From a bacterium (GTDB lineage: Bacteria > SZUA-182 > SZUA-191 > JAJRXT01): a stretch of DNA of 5,704 nucleotides. The translations under genes and the position numbers were made by a program. A model generated the notes under the pieces. It ran no database searches. It saw nothing but the letters and a program-made list of their open reading frames with translations, and was not told where the DNA came from. Shown in pieces: positions 1 to 5,704 of the stretch (positions are counted from its first letter, which is position 1; every line of letters starts with the position of its first letter). The stretch lies in the NCBI GenBank assembly GCA_024277605.1, contig JAJRUU010000102.1, positions 1-5,704 of the forward strand, written 5' to 3'.

Positions 1-614
1 ATTTTAAACAGCATATGTCCGCGAAGCATCGGGGCTTGCATAGAGGAAAATTAAAAAAAATACGCCGACAGGGAGAGTTGCGGATTCTTGAAAACCGGGG
101 GGCTGAAAATCCGAATGATCTTTTAAATGAGGCCTCTGCGCTGGAAGATAGATCATGGAAAGGGATGCAGGGCAAGGGTATTTTCTCGGGCCAGCCAAAC
201 AAAGATTTTTTTGCTAAAGTTACTCATGCCTTTGCCGAATCAGGCGGGCTTTCAATTTATTTTTTATATGTTGACAAGCATGCTGTAGCCTCTGCCATAG
301 GTTTTAGATACAACCGGCGCTATTATTTCTATAACACAGCTTACGATGCAGATTGGCATAAGTATTCGCCTGGTTTTTTTCTGTTTATGAGGATCATAGA
401 AGAGTGTTTCAACGACGATGATACGCTCGAATTCGATTTCTTACAGGGTGATGAAGATTATAAATTAAGACTGTCCAATACAATTTGGGAAGTTAACAAA
501 GTGCTGTTGTTTCACAATGGATGGCGCTCTATGCTTTTGTATTTATTGGAAAAGTATGTTCGTCCTATAGCGGTAGCCAACAAAGAAAATTATAAAAATG
601 CAACAAAACATTAA
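1..614 (+). CDS. GNAT/FemAB-like (CelD/BcsL-type) acyltransferase, C-terminal part, 5' end outside window
   Basis: The frame is open from base 3 with no stop upstream of the first ATG (base 15), and the visible ~203 residues match only the C-terminal half of a normally ~350-400 residue protein, so the true start lies before the window. Visible hallmarks of the Acetyltransf_6 (PF13480) fold are the basic segment SAKHRGLHRGKLKKIRRQG, the strand pair around LSIYFLYVDKHAVASAIGF, the YYFYNTAYD..W..YSPG segment (acyl-CoA/substrate site region) and the FDFLQGDEDYK motif near the end. Family members transfer acyl or aminoacyl groups in the cytoplasm and are common in exopolysaccharide and exosortase-associated clusters; the actual donor and acceptor cannot be read from sequence. 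The stop overlaps the flippase start by 17 bases, suggesting coupled translation and a role in decorating the lipid-linked sugar that the flippase exports (inference). Family call is strong, substrate unknown. Confidence 0.88.
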   Translation, partial: FKQHMSAKHRGLHRGKLKKIRRQGELRILENRGAENPNDLLNEASALEDRSWKGMQGKGIFSGQPNKDFFAKVTHAFAESGGLSIYFLYVDKHAVASAIGFRYNRRYYFYNTAYDADWHKYSPGFFLFMRIIEECFNDDDTLEFDFLQGDEDYKLRLSNTIWEVNKVLLFHNGWRSMLLYLLEKYVRPIAVANKENYKNATKH

Positions 615-2121
615 TTCTACCGCAAATCTGGGACCTGAAACTACCGCCATTATCAAGAATGCCGGGATTAATATTGTCGGCCAGTTGTTTTTTGTAGCGG
701 CTCAATTCATGGTTAGTATAATTATTACCAGGGCAATGGGGCCTGAGCTGTATGGTATATATGTGTTGGCCATAACCATAATCTCACTTTTGGGAATAGT
801 CGCTCTCTGCGGCATGGAAAATACGATGGTTAAGTTCGTAGCTCAGTTCAAAGGGCAGAATGATACACCGCGACTTAAGGGAACCATCTTTTGGGGGATA
901 GGTCTGGTTTCGGTAGTAAGTGTTTTGTTGGGAATTGTATTGTATTGTACGTCCGGGCTGCTGGCAAATAAGGTCTTTCACGAAATCAGGCTTCAATTTG
1001 TCTTAAGGATTGTAGCTATTGCGTTACCATTTTCCAGTATTACACTGGTGTTGGTAGCCGCACTTCAAGGGGCAAAGTTTATTACCTATAAGGTATTAAT
1101 CCAGCGTATCTTCGTGCCTGCGATACGCGTTGTTTGTGTGGCGCTGGCAATATACCTGGGATATAGATTGATAGGCTTAAGCTGGGTCTATGTGTTTATG
1201 GCGGTCATCGGGAGCTTGCTTGCGGGTTACTATATGCTAAAGTCCTTCCGCGGGGTTTTAAAAAACCAGCCGCTACTGGTTGAGAAAAAGCAACTGCTGC
1301 GCTTTTCCACTCCGCTACTTTTTTCCAGTGTATTTAATAGAATTATATCCAGTGCGGATATGATTCTTATGGGCTATTTCCTTCCCTCGGCTATGGTCGG
1401 CATATATGGGGCGGCCAACCGCATAAAACCGATCATCTCTATGCCGCTGAATGCGGTTAATATTACCTTCGCACCCATGATTTCGGATCTATCAGCCAAA
1501 AACAAAAGAGAAAAGTTAGAACATCAGTTTAAAACCACAAACCGGCATGTCTTGACGGTAAGTCTACCCTTATTTGCCTTGCTGGCCATATTTTCAAGGC
1601 AGATTATGGGCGTATTCGGTACTAAGTTTGTGTATGGCGCAGAGGCTATGATGCTCCTGTGTGCCGGGCAACTGATAAATGCGGTTTCCGGCTCGGTGGG
1701 CTATATGCTTATGATGACCGGCAGAGCTATGGCTAATCTCATCAATTCAGGTTTTTTATGTACTGTAAACATTCTATTGAATTTATATTTAATCCCGAAG
1801 TATGGTATCCTCGGGGCGGCGTGGGCCAATGTTATCGCTATTTCGGCGATACAACTCCTGCGCCTGGCCGAAGTCTGGTATTTCTTGAAAATGCACCCCT
1901 ATTCCTGGAACTCCCTGAAGCCGATTTTAAGCAGCGTCTTGTCGGCGGCTTTGGTGCTGTTGTTGTTTTATATGGGATTAGATAAAAACAATTTTTTCGT
2001 GGTTTTCGCCATGATCACGATTTATTTGACAGCTTACCTTACGCTATTATGGGCCTTTAGGTTATCCCAGGAAGATCGTATGGTATTAGAAAAACTAAAG
2101 GCTAAACTTTGTAAAAGCTAA
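598..2121 (+). CDS. Wzx-like polysaccharide flippase (MOP/PST superfamily, oligosaccharide flippase family)
   Basis: A 507-residue, strongly hydrophobic protein with about 12-14 membrane segments, the normal size for this family. It would move undecaprenyl-linked oligosaccharide across the inner membrane. After a short polar N-terminus the first helix covers roughly residues 23-44 and ends in the family motif TRAMGPELYGIY (44-55). The second half begins with the repeat-like LLRFSTPLLFSSVFN (233-247), followed by SADMILMGYFLPSAMVGIYG (252-271), as in Polysacc_synt proteins. The C-terminal half carries the typical YGILGAAWANV (402-412) loop and ends in a short charged tail (491-507). ATG 598 lies inside the end of the GNAT gene and has only a weak A-rich purine stretch upstream, so translation is probably coupled to that gene. 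Specific Wzx versus general lipid-linked glycan exporter cannot be told apart, but the Wzy-like gene downstream favours Wzx. No truncation is visible. Confidence 0.93.
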   Translation: MQQNINSTANLGPETTAIIKNAGINIVGQLFFVAAQFMVSIIITRAMGPELYGIYVLAITIISLLGIVALCGMENTMVKFVAQFKGQNDTPRLKGTIFWGIGLVSVVSVLLGIVLYCTSGLLANKVFHEIRLQFVLRIVAIALPFSSITLVLVAALQGAKFITYKVLIQRIFVPAIRVVCVALAIYLGYRLIGLSWVYVFMAVIGSLLAGYYMLKSFRGVLKNQPLLVEKKQLLRFSTPLLFSSVFNRIISSADMILMGYFLPSAMVGIYGAANRIKPIISMPLNAVNITFAPMISDLSAKNKREKLEHQFKTTNRHVLTVSLPLFALLAIFSRQIMGVFGTKFVYGAEAMMLLCAGQLINAVSGSVGYMLMMTGRAMANLINSGFLCTVNILLNLYLIPKYGILGAAWANVIAISAIQLLRLAEVWYFLKMHPYSWNSLKPILSSVLSAALVLLLFYMGLDKNNFFVVFAMITIYLTAYLTLLWAFRLSQEDRMVLEKLKAKLCKS

Positions 2122-2312
2122 GGGATTTAAAGTAAAGGCTATGGACCCGATCTATTCATAAATTCAGACTGTGTTCGCAAGACACCCCCTGTGAGATAAG
2201 GTTTATGAGCCAACGTCCTATAAGAAACAGGCTGTGCCTGCCCGAATTTTTCGGGATGGAAAATAGTAACCGTATAAAGCTATCCGGCAAGACGAGGGGG
2301 GGGGGATATTAA
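2122..2312 (+). other. 191-base intergenic region with several potential RNA hairpins
   Basis: This is the longest non-coding gap before the first phosphatase. Seen directly: a possible long-range stem TCATAAA (2156-2162) with TTTATGA (2202-2208), enclosing hairpin GTGTT-CGCAA-GACAC (2171-2185); then two abutting perfect hairpins CAGGC-TGT-GCCTG (2228-2240) and CCCGAA-TTT-TTCGGG (2241-2255); then ATAG (2263-2266) with CTAT (2280-2283). No T-run follows any stem, so none is a standard intrinsic terminator. I could not match it to a known riboswitch class or find a convincing sigma70 promoter. A 35-codon open frame (ATG 2205 to TAA 2312) ends exactly against the next gene's ATG; it resembles no family I know and is not called as a gene. 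The region may be a leader controlling the phosphatase gene, or decayed sequence. Confidence 0.4.
2294..2305 (+). promoter_or_regulatory. Ribosome binding region of the first phosphatase, made of a GA followed by ten G
   Basis: The sequence GA then ten consecutive G (2296-2305) sits 7 bases before ATG 2313 and is the only purine-rich stretch that can serve as the Shine-Dalgarno site. A homopolymer of this length is unusual, because it is prone to slippage and a change in length would alter spacing to the start. It also supports ATG 2313 as the real start. It could alternatively be a base-calling artefact in its exact length. Confidence 0.6.
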
Positions 2313-3935
2313 ATGAACCAAACTAAAGAAAAGGCATTTGTCCTGGGGCTGGACGGCGGTTCATGGGATCTTTTAAAACCCCTCATGCGGCAGGGATATA
2401 TGCCTAATTTACAAAAGCTTTGTGAACACGGTGTATGCGGTACCCTGAATTCCACTATTCCTCCCTATACCGCTCCCGCATGGGTTTCCTGTGTAACTGG
2501 CATGAATCCGGGGAAACACGGCGTATTCGGTTTTACCTTAAAAACAGGTGGGGGACCCAAAAAGGTCTTTGTGAGCAGTCGGGCGGTCAAAACCCCTAAG
2601 ATATGGCACTATTTGAATGAAGCCGAAAAGATAGTGGGTTTAATAAACATCCCTATAACCTATCCGGTAGAAAAGGTAGATGGCTTTATGCTTCCCTGCT
2701 TTTTAACGCCTCAGGGAAGGACAGATTTCACCTATCCGCTTTCTTTGTACGAGGATTTGCTAAAGCATACCGGCGACTATATTATCAATGTCATAATCGC
2801 CGGACGTAAGCTGGACAATGACCTGCAATTTAAAAAGTTTCTCGATGATATTTTGTTTGCTACCCGGAAACGTTTCGAGGCCATGAAGTATCTTTGGACA
2901 AAGTATGCGGCTGATTTTTTTATGATAGTTTTTACCTGTTTGGATAAAATACAACATAAATTCTGGAAATATTTAGACGCCGATAGCCCGCTTTACAACA
3001 GCCAGACGGCGGAGAAATGGCGGCCTAAGATTATAGAAATATATCAATTGATAGACGAGATTATAGGCTATGTCGTTGAGCATATCGATAATGATACAAC
3101 TCTATATATTGTTTCCGACCACGGCTTCGGCCCGCTCGAGAAAAGAGTATTCATAAACAAGTGGTTGAGCCAGGAAGGCCTTTTGTCGCTTTTAAAGGGA
3201 AAGTTTTATTTGACGAAAATGTTAGCCAGGACTAAATTACAAGGCATATCCCCTCTACAACGCAATATCTCGGTTGCTGCTAATCCGCTAATGCATTGTA
3301 TCGATTTCCCTAAAACCTTGTTTTATGGAAGCGATGTTTACGAACAAGGGATATATTTTAATCATGAAAGTCCCAGGCTTAAATCGGGAGATATCGCTTA
3401 TGAAAACGAGCTTAACAGGCTGAAGGAAAAGCTGCTTCTGTTGAAGGACCCGGTTGATGGGGGGCGGTTTGTGGATGAGGTGCTTTTCCGTGATGAAGTC
3501 TACCATGGCCCTTATGTGAGTCATGCCCCGGACATGTTACTTAAAATGAGAAATTACAGCTATTTAATTAATACATCTGTCCCACTTAAAGAGGCCGGCT
3601 TTTGCCAGGCGGTTAAAGGTGCAGAGGGCTGCCATAGGCTAGAGGGGATTTTTGCCGCTTACGGTAATGGCATATGTCAGAATAAAAACATCGATGCTTC
3701 CATCATTGATATTACTCCTACAGCACTGTATAGCATGGGCTTGCCTGTCCCAAAAGAGATTGACGGACAGGTTTTAAAAGATATTTTCACTCCTGCATTC
3801 CAAGGCACAAAAGAGGTTGTGTATAGTGAAAAAGAGCTAGTCTGTGAGGGAGAAGAATCAAAAGAAGCAGAATATAATAGCAGCGAAGAAGTGGAGATAA
3901 AGGCTCAGCTTCAGGATTTAGGCTATCTGGATTAA
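2313..3935 (+). CDS. Alkaline phosphatase superfamily protein (type I phosphodiesterase/nucleotide pyrophosphatase-like)
   Basis: A 540-residue hydrolase of the PF01663-type branch, with all expected two-metal site residues present: D14 in VLGLDGG, probable nucleophile T53 in PPYTAPAW, then TGMNPGKHG (62-70), D211 and H215 in CLDKIQH, D269 and H270 in VSDHGFG, and H441 in GCHRLEG. The end shows the family's ITPTALYSMGLPVP...DGQVL block (467-488) and the terminal LGYL signature (536-539) after an acidic linker (about 500-530). It should therefore be active on a phosphomonoester, phosphodiester or related ester. The N-terminus goes straight into the first beta strand with no signal peptide or membrane anchor, so it is predicted cytoplasmic, unlike classical exported phosphatases. 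It is preceded by a G10 ribosome binding region and followed 13 bases later by the polymerase gene. Substrate unknown: nucleotide-sugar, APS/PAPS or lipid-linked phosphate are only guesses. Family call is firm. Confidence 0.92.
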   Translation: MNQTKEKAFVLGLDGGSWDLLKPLMRQGYMPNLQKLCEHGVCGTLNSTIPPYTAPAWVSCVTGMNPGKHGVFGFTLKTGGGPKKVFVSSRAVKTPKIWHYLNEAEKIVGLINIPITYPVEKVDGFMLPCFLTPQGRTDFTYPLSLYEDLLKHTGDYIINVIIAGRKLDNDLQFKKFLDDILFATRKRFEAMKYLWTKYAADFFMIVFTCLDKIQHKFWKYLDADSPLYNSQTAEKWRPKIIEIYQLIDEIIGYVVEHIDNDTTLYIVSDHGFGPLEKRVFINKWLSQEGLLSLLKGKFYLTKMLARTKLQGISPLQRNISVAANPLMHCIDFPKTLFYGSDVYEQGIYFNHESPRLKSGDIAYENELNRLKEKLLLLKDPVDGGRFVDEVLFRDEVYHGPYVSHAPDMLLKMRNYSYLINTSVPLKEAGFCQAVKGAEGCHRLEGIFAAYGNGICQNKNIDASIIDITPTALYSMGLPVPKEIDGQVLKDIFTPAFQGTKEVVYSEKELVCEGEESKEAEYNSSEEVEIKAQLQDLGYLD

Positions 3936-3948
3936 ATGGATATATAAA

Positions 3949-5430
3949 ATGTCAATTTTGGAAAGAATGAATTTTACGGCTGATTGGCAATCATCGAAGA
4001 GCTTGCTGGCCGCTTTTTTGGGTATTAGTTCTGGACTCGTGCTGTTTATCGCTGGCAGCTACGAAACAAAGTGGCTTTTAGCCTGTATAATGGGGATAGT
4101 TTTCTTTTTTTCTATCCTGGTTATAACGCGGGATTTAAAGTTTTTTTTTACTTTATTTGCCGCTTTTTCGCTTCCTATTCGCTTAGACTTTCATATAATC
4201 ATCAGGGAAACCAATTACGCTCAATTAAAGGGATTGCCGATAACCATATTCGACATGGCCCTTTTTGTGCTCTTCTTCTACTGGGTGTTTCAGATACTGC
4301 AGAAAAAGTCATCCATTCGCTTTTTCCCTATAATTTCAGTTCCTGCTATAATATATATATGCTTGGCCGGGTTGTCGGCGTTTTTGTCGGAAAATAAAGT
4401 TTTAAGTTTTTCCATGTTTATTCTTATAGTAAAATGCTATTTCGTATTTGTTTATTTCGCCAATAACATCAAGACAAAAAGGGAAGTTTTTTGGATTGTG
4501 CTTGCGCTCTCTTCGGGGATTCTGTTGCAAAGCATGATCGGTATATTACAGTTTGCCACCGGAGGCACACTGGGCATGGATATCTTTGGTGAAGGGGAGC
4601 GGGCATTTAGAAGTAGCCGGGTAGGGTATGCCATGCTTTCGCGAGTAGGCGGTACCATAGGCGACCCCAATTCTCTGGCTATGTATCTCAACCTTATCCT
4701 GCCGATAATGTTATGCTTTGTGTTTACGAAGACCAAGCCGCTGCTTAAAGTCGCTATGAGTGTGATTTTTCTCATGGGTTGTTTAACTGAAATCCTCACC
4801 CTTTCCAGGGGAGGCTGGCTTGCCCTGGGGGTTGCCTTCGTAGTATCTTTTTATGGGATATTCAAGAGAAAATTAAACAGCCGCTTAAAATCACTGGTGT
4901 TGATGTTCTGTGTCATTTCATTTACGGCTGTCATGGCTATCGGTCTCTTTGCGGATGTGCGGACAAGATTGTTTGAAGATGATTATGGATCTGCCTATAA
5001 ACGGCTGCCCATGATGCAAGTGGCCTTTAACATTATTCAAGAAAATCCATTTTTAGGTGTAGGGCTAAACAACTATGCCACCGTCATGAACAGCTACGAT
5101 AGAACCAGGGAAACCATCAGCTACATCCTGCCTTACCCTGTCCATAATGCCTTTTTGATGATAGCCGCTGAATCGGGCATCTTGGCTTTGATGGCTTTTT
5201 TGTTCATCTTATTTGGTTGTTTTAAATTAGGGATGCTGTTCTTTGAGGGGAAAGATCAATTCTTTTCGCTATTGGGCATTGGATGGCTTTGTGGTATTCT
5301 TACCTGGATTGTACATGCACAGTTTAGGATGGATTTTGCTGGCATTAATGTTTTTTTATGGTTTTCTATGGGCATGATTACTGCGCTACATCAGTTGCTG
5401 CGGAGTTCAGCGGTTGGGGAAGAGCCCTGA
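3949..5430 (+). CDS. O-antigen polymerase/ligase family protein (Wzy/WaaL, Wzy_C domain)
   Basis: A 493-residue polytopic membrane protein with about 10-12 hydrophobic segments. The Wzy_C (PF04932) region spans about residues 185-425. Landmarks: GGTIGDPNSLAMYLNL (234-249), LTLSRGGWLAL (283-293), the large extracytoplasmic loop with NPFLGVGLNNY (366-376), and YPVHNAFLMIAAESG (396-410) with the conserved H399. Members join lipid-linked repeat units or transfer glycans at the periplasmic face of the inner membrane. Chain polymerase versus ligase cannot be decided from sequence, but a flippase in the same block fits Wzy. ATG 3949 has little Shine-Dalgarno signal; between the phosphatase stop and this start lies a four-codon frame ATG GAT ATA TAA (3936-3947), so reinitiation from upstream translation is plausible. 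ATG 3967 (residue 7) is a less likely alternative. The last ~4 codons overlap, in another frame, the ATP sulfurylase remnant, so the C-terminus may have been reshaped by that rearrangement. Confidence 0.92.
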   Translation: MSILERMNFTADWQSSKSLLAAFLGISSGLVLFIAGSYETKWLLACIMGIVFFFSILVITRDLKFFFTLFAAFSLPIRLDFHIIIRETNYAQLKGLPITIFDMALFVLFFYWVFQILQKKSSIRFFPIISVPAIIYICLAGLSAFLSENKVLSFSMFILIVKCYFVFVYFANNIKTKREVFWIVLALSSGILLQSMIGILQFATGGTLGMDIFGEGERAFRSSRVGYAMLSRVGGTIGDPNSLAMYLNLILPIMLCFVFTKTKPLLKVAMSVIFLMGCLTEILTLSRGGWLALGVAFVVSFYGIFKRKLNSRLKSLVLMFCVISFTAVMAIGLFADVRTRLFEDDYGSAYKRLPMMQVAFNIIQENPFLGVGLNNYATVMNSYDRTRETISYILPYPVHNAFLMIAAESGILALMAFLFILFGCFKLGMLFFEGKDQFFSLLGIGWLCGILTWIVHAQFRMDFAGINVFLWFSMGMITALHQLLRSSAVGEEP

Positions 5431-5548
5431 TCGGATTTTTCTAAGCGGCACCGCAGTCAGAAAGATGCTGAGCGAGGGCATCAGACCCCCACAGGAGTTT
5501 AGCCGTCCCGAGGTGGCTGATATATTAATCAAAGCCATGCAGAAGTAA
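5417..5548 (+). pseudogene. C-terminal remnant of sulfate adenylyltransferase (ATP sulfurylase)
   Basis: In the +1 frame relative to the polymerase gene, translation from about base 5417 to TAA 5546-5548 gives about 43 residues without a stop. They contain LSGTAVRKMLSEGIRPP and EFSRPEVADILIKAMQK, which I recognise as the carboxyl end of the ATP sulfurylase catalytic domain (typical SGTkvREmL...PPeEFSRPEVA.iLi pattern). The frame is closed upstream by TGA 5375-5377, and the catalytic part of the enzyme (QxRN and HxGH motifs, ~350 residues) is absent, so it cannot be functional. ATP sulfurylase makes adenosine 5'-phosphosulfate from ATP and sulfate, the first step toward PAPS and sulfated glycans. 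The lack of stops or obvious decay suggests a recent loss or recombination. The stop lies 17 bases before the GTG of the next gene, as expected of a former operon neighbour. Recognition is from memory of the family, without alignment. Confidence 0.72.
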
Positions 5549-5550
5549 CA

Positions 5551-5556
5551 AGAGGA
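5551..5556 (+). promoter_or_regulatory. Ribosome binding site of the second phosphatase gene
   Basis: AGAGGA lies 6 bases before an in-frame TTG (5563-5565) and 9 bases before GTG (5566-5568). It is the best Shine-Dalgarno match in the stretch and supports a start here. GTG is preferred by codon identity and the TTG by spacing; the two differ by a single residue. It lies just after the stop of the ATP sulfurylase remnant. Confidence 0.6.
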
Positions 5557-5565
5557 TATATCTTG

Positions 5566-5704
5566 GTGAATAAAAATAAAGTTTTTGTTATTGGGCTGGA
5601 TTGCGCTACTCCTCAGTTTGTATTTGATCGCTGGCGGGAAGAGCTGCCTCACCTTAAGGCGCTGATTGATAGCGGTATATATGGCAATTTGCGCAGTACC
5701 GTCC
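5566..5704 (+). CDS. Second alkaline phosphatase superfamily protein, N-terminal part, 3' end outside window
   Basis: From GTG 5566 the frame stays open to the window edge (46 codons). It reads into VFVIGLDCATPQFVFDRW, with metal-ligand Asp at residue 12, then LPHLKALIDSGIYGNLRST, the opening of an alkaline-phosphatase-superfamily (type I phosphodiesterase-like) domain. The nucleophile region (expected P-x-T-x-PAW) should begin just beyond base 5704. It is homologous to the first phosphatase in this window but belongs to a distinct subgroup: GLDCATPQ.VFDRW against GLDGGSWDLL. Again the first beta strand starts within six residues of the start, so there is no signal peptide and a cytoplasmic location is predicted. 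The directly preceding ATP sulfurylase remnant suggests that the pair was once co-transcribed. A TTG one codon upstream is an alternative start. Substrate unknown. Confidence 0.85.
   Translation, partial: MNKNKVFVIGLDCATPQFVFDRWREELPHLKALIDSGIYGNLRSTV

Noticed and set aside
15..17. ATG 15 as the true start of the acyltransferase
   Set aside because: The frame is open upstream and the visible protein matches only the C-terminal half of the family, so this is an internal methionine.
1758..1985. 75-codon + strand ORF inside the flippase gene
   Set aside because: It lies wholly within a well-supported membrane protein gene in another frame and encodes no recognisable protein.
2241..2255. Hairpin CCCGAA-TTT-TTCGGG as an intrinsic terminator
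   Set aside because: No T-run follows the stem on either strand (ATGGAAAATAG after it, GCAGGCAC on the reverse side), so it is not a standard terminator.
2240..2300. Possible c-di-GMP (GEMM) riboswitch, from the AAAGCTATCCGGC stretch
   Set aside because: The short resemblance to the AAAGC core is not accompanied by the conserved GCAAACC and GAAA tetraloop-receptor parts in the right order.
2168..2300. 6S RNA-like sequence (TGTTCGC and CCCCTGTGAG)
   Set aside because: Only short strings resemble 6S RNA; there is no clear long closing stem or 3' half, and its position inside an operon is atypical.
2122..2312. JUMPstart/ops-type element or sigma54 promoter upstream of the phosphatase
   Set aside because: No GGCGGTAGC-like ops core and no TGGC-N8-TTGC pattern could be found in the gap.
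4141..4149. Run of nine T in the polymerase gene as a slippage switch
   Set aside because: It encodes consecutive phenylalanines in a membrane helix, a common source of T runs, and the frame is intact; there is no sign of programmed slippage.
5407..5652. 81-codon minus-strand ORF across the 3' gap
   Set aside because: It is antisense to the sat remnant and to the start of the second phosphatase, both of which show clear family signatures on the + strand.

Overview
The window is a co-directional (+ strand) block of surface-polysaccharide genes, with partial genes at both ends. Layout: (1) the C-terminal part of a FemAB/CelD-like GNAT acyltransferase (1-614); (2) a Wzx-type MOP-family flippase (598-2121), overlapping the first gene by 17 bases; (3) a 191-base gap with several small hairpins and a run of ten G just before the next start; (4) a complete alkaline-phosphatase-superfamily phosphodiesterase/phosphatase (2313-3935); (5) a Wzy/WaaL-type O-antigen polymerase/ligase (3949-5430); (6) a short remnant that reads as the last ~43 codons of a sulfate adenylyltransferase (ATP sulfurylase) in a frame no complete gene uses (5417-5548); (7) the N-terminus of a second, different alkaline-phosphatase-superfamily protein (from 5566, running off the end).

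Together the genes fit a Wzx/Wzy-dependent pathway: lipid-linked repeat units are made on the cytoplasmic side, flipped by the flippase and polymerised or transferred by the Wzy-like protein. The GNAT protein probably adds an acyl or aminoacyl group. No glycosyltransferase lies in the window, so sugar assembly must be encoded elsewhere. The two phosphatase-superfamily proteins have no visible signal peptide, so they probably act in the cytoplasm on an unknown phospho- or sulfo-ester.

The organism is probably a Gram-negative-type environmental bacterium of moderate, slightly AT-leaning base composition. This style of cluster (GNAT, flippase, Wzy and several AP-superfamily hydrolases) is familiar from Omnitrophota, Deltaproteobacteria-like and Planctomycete-like genomes, but nothing here fixes the phylum. 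The most informative oddity is the ATP sulfurylase tail: it indicates that a sulfate-activation gene once stood, or still stands in relatives, between the polymerase and the second phosphatase. That hints at a sulfated product and a recent rearrangement. The second is the G10 tract that forms the ribosome binding region of the first phosphatase.
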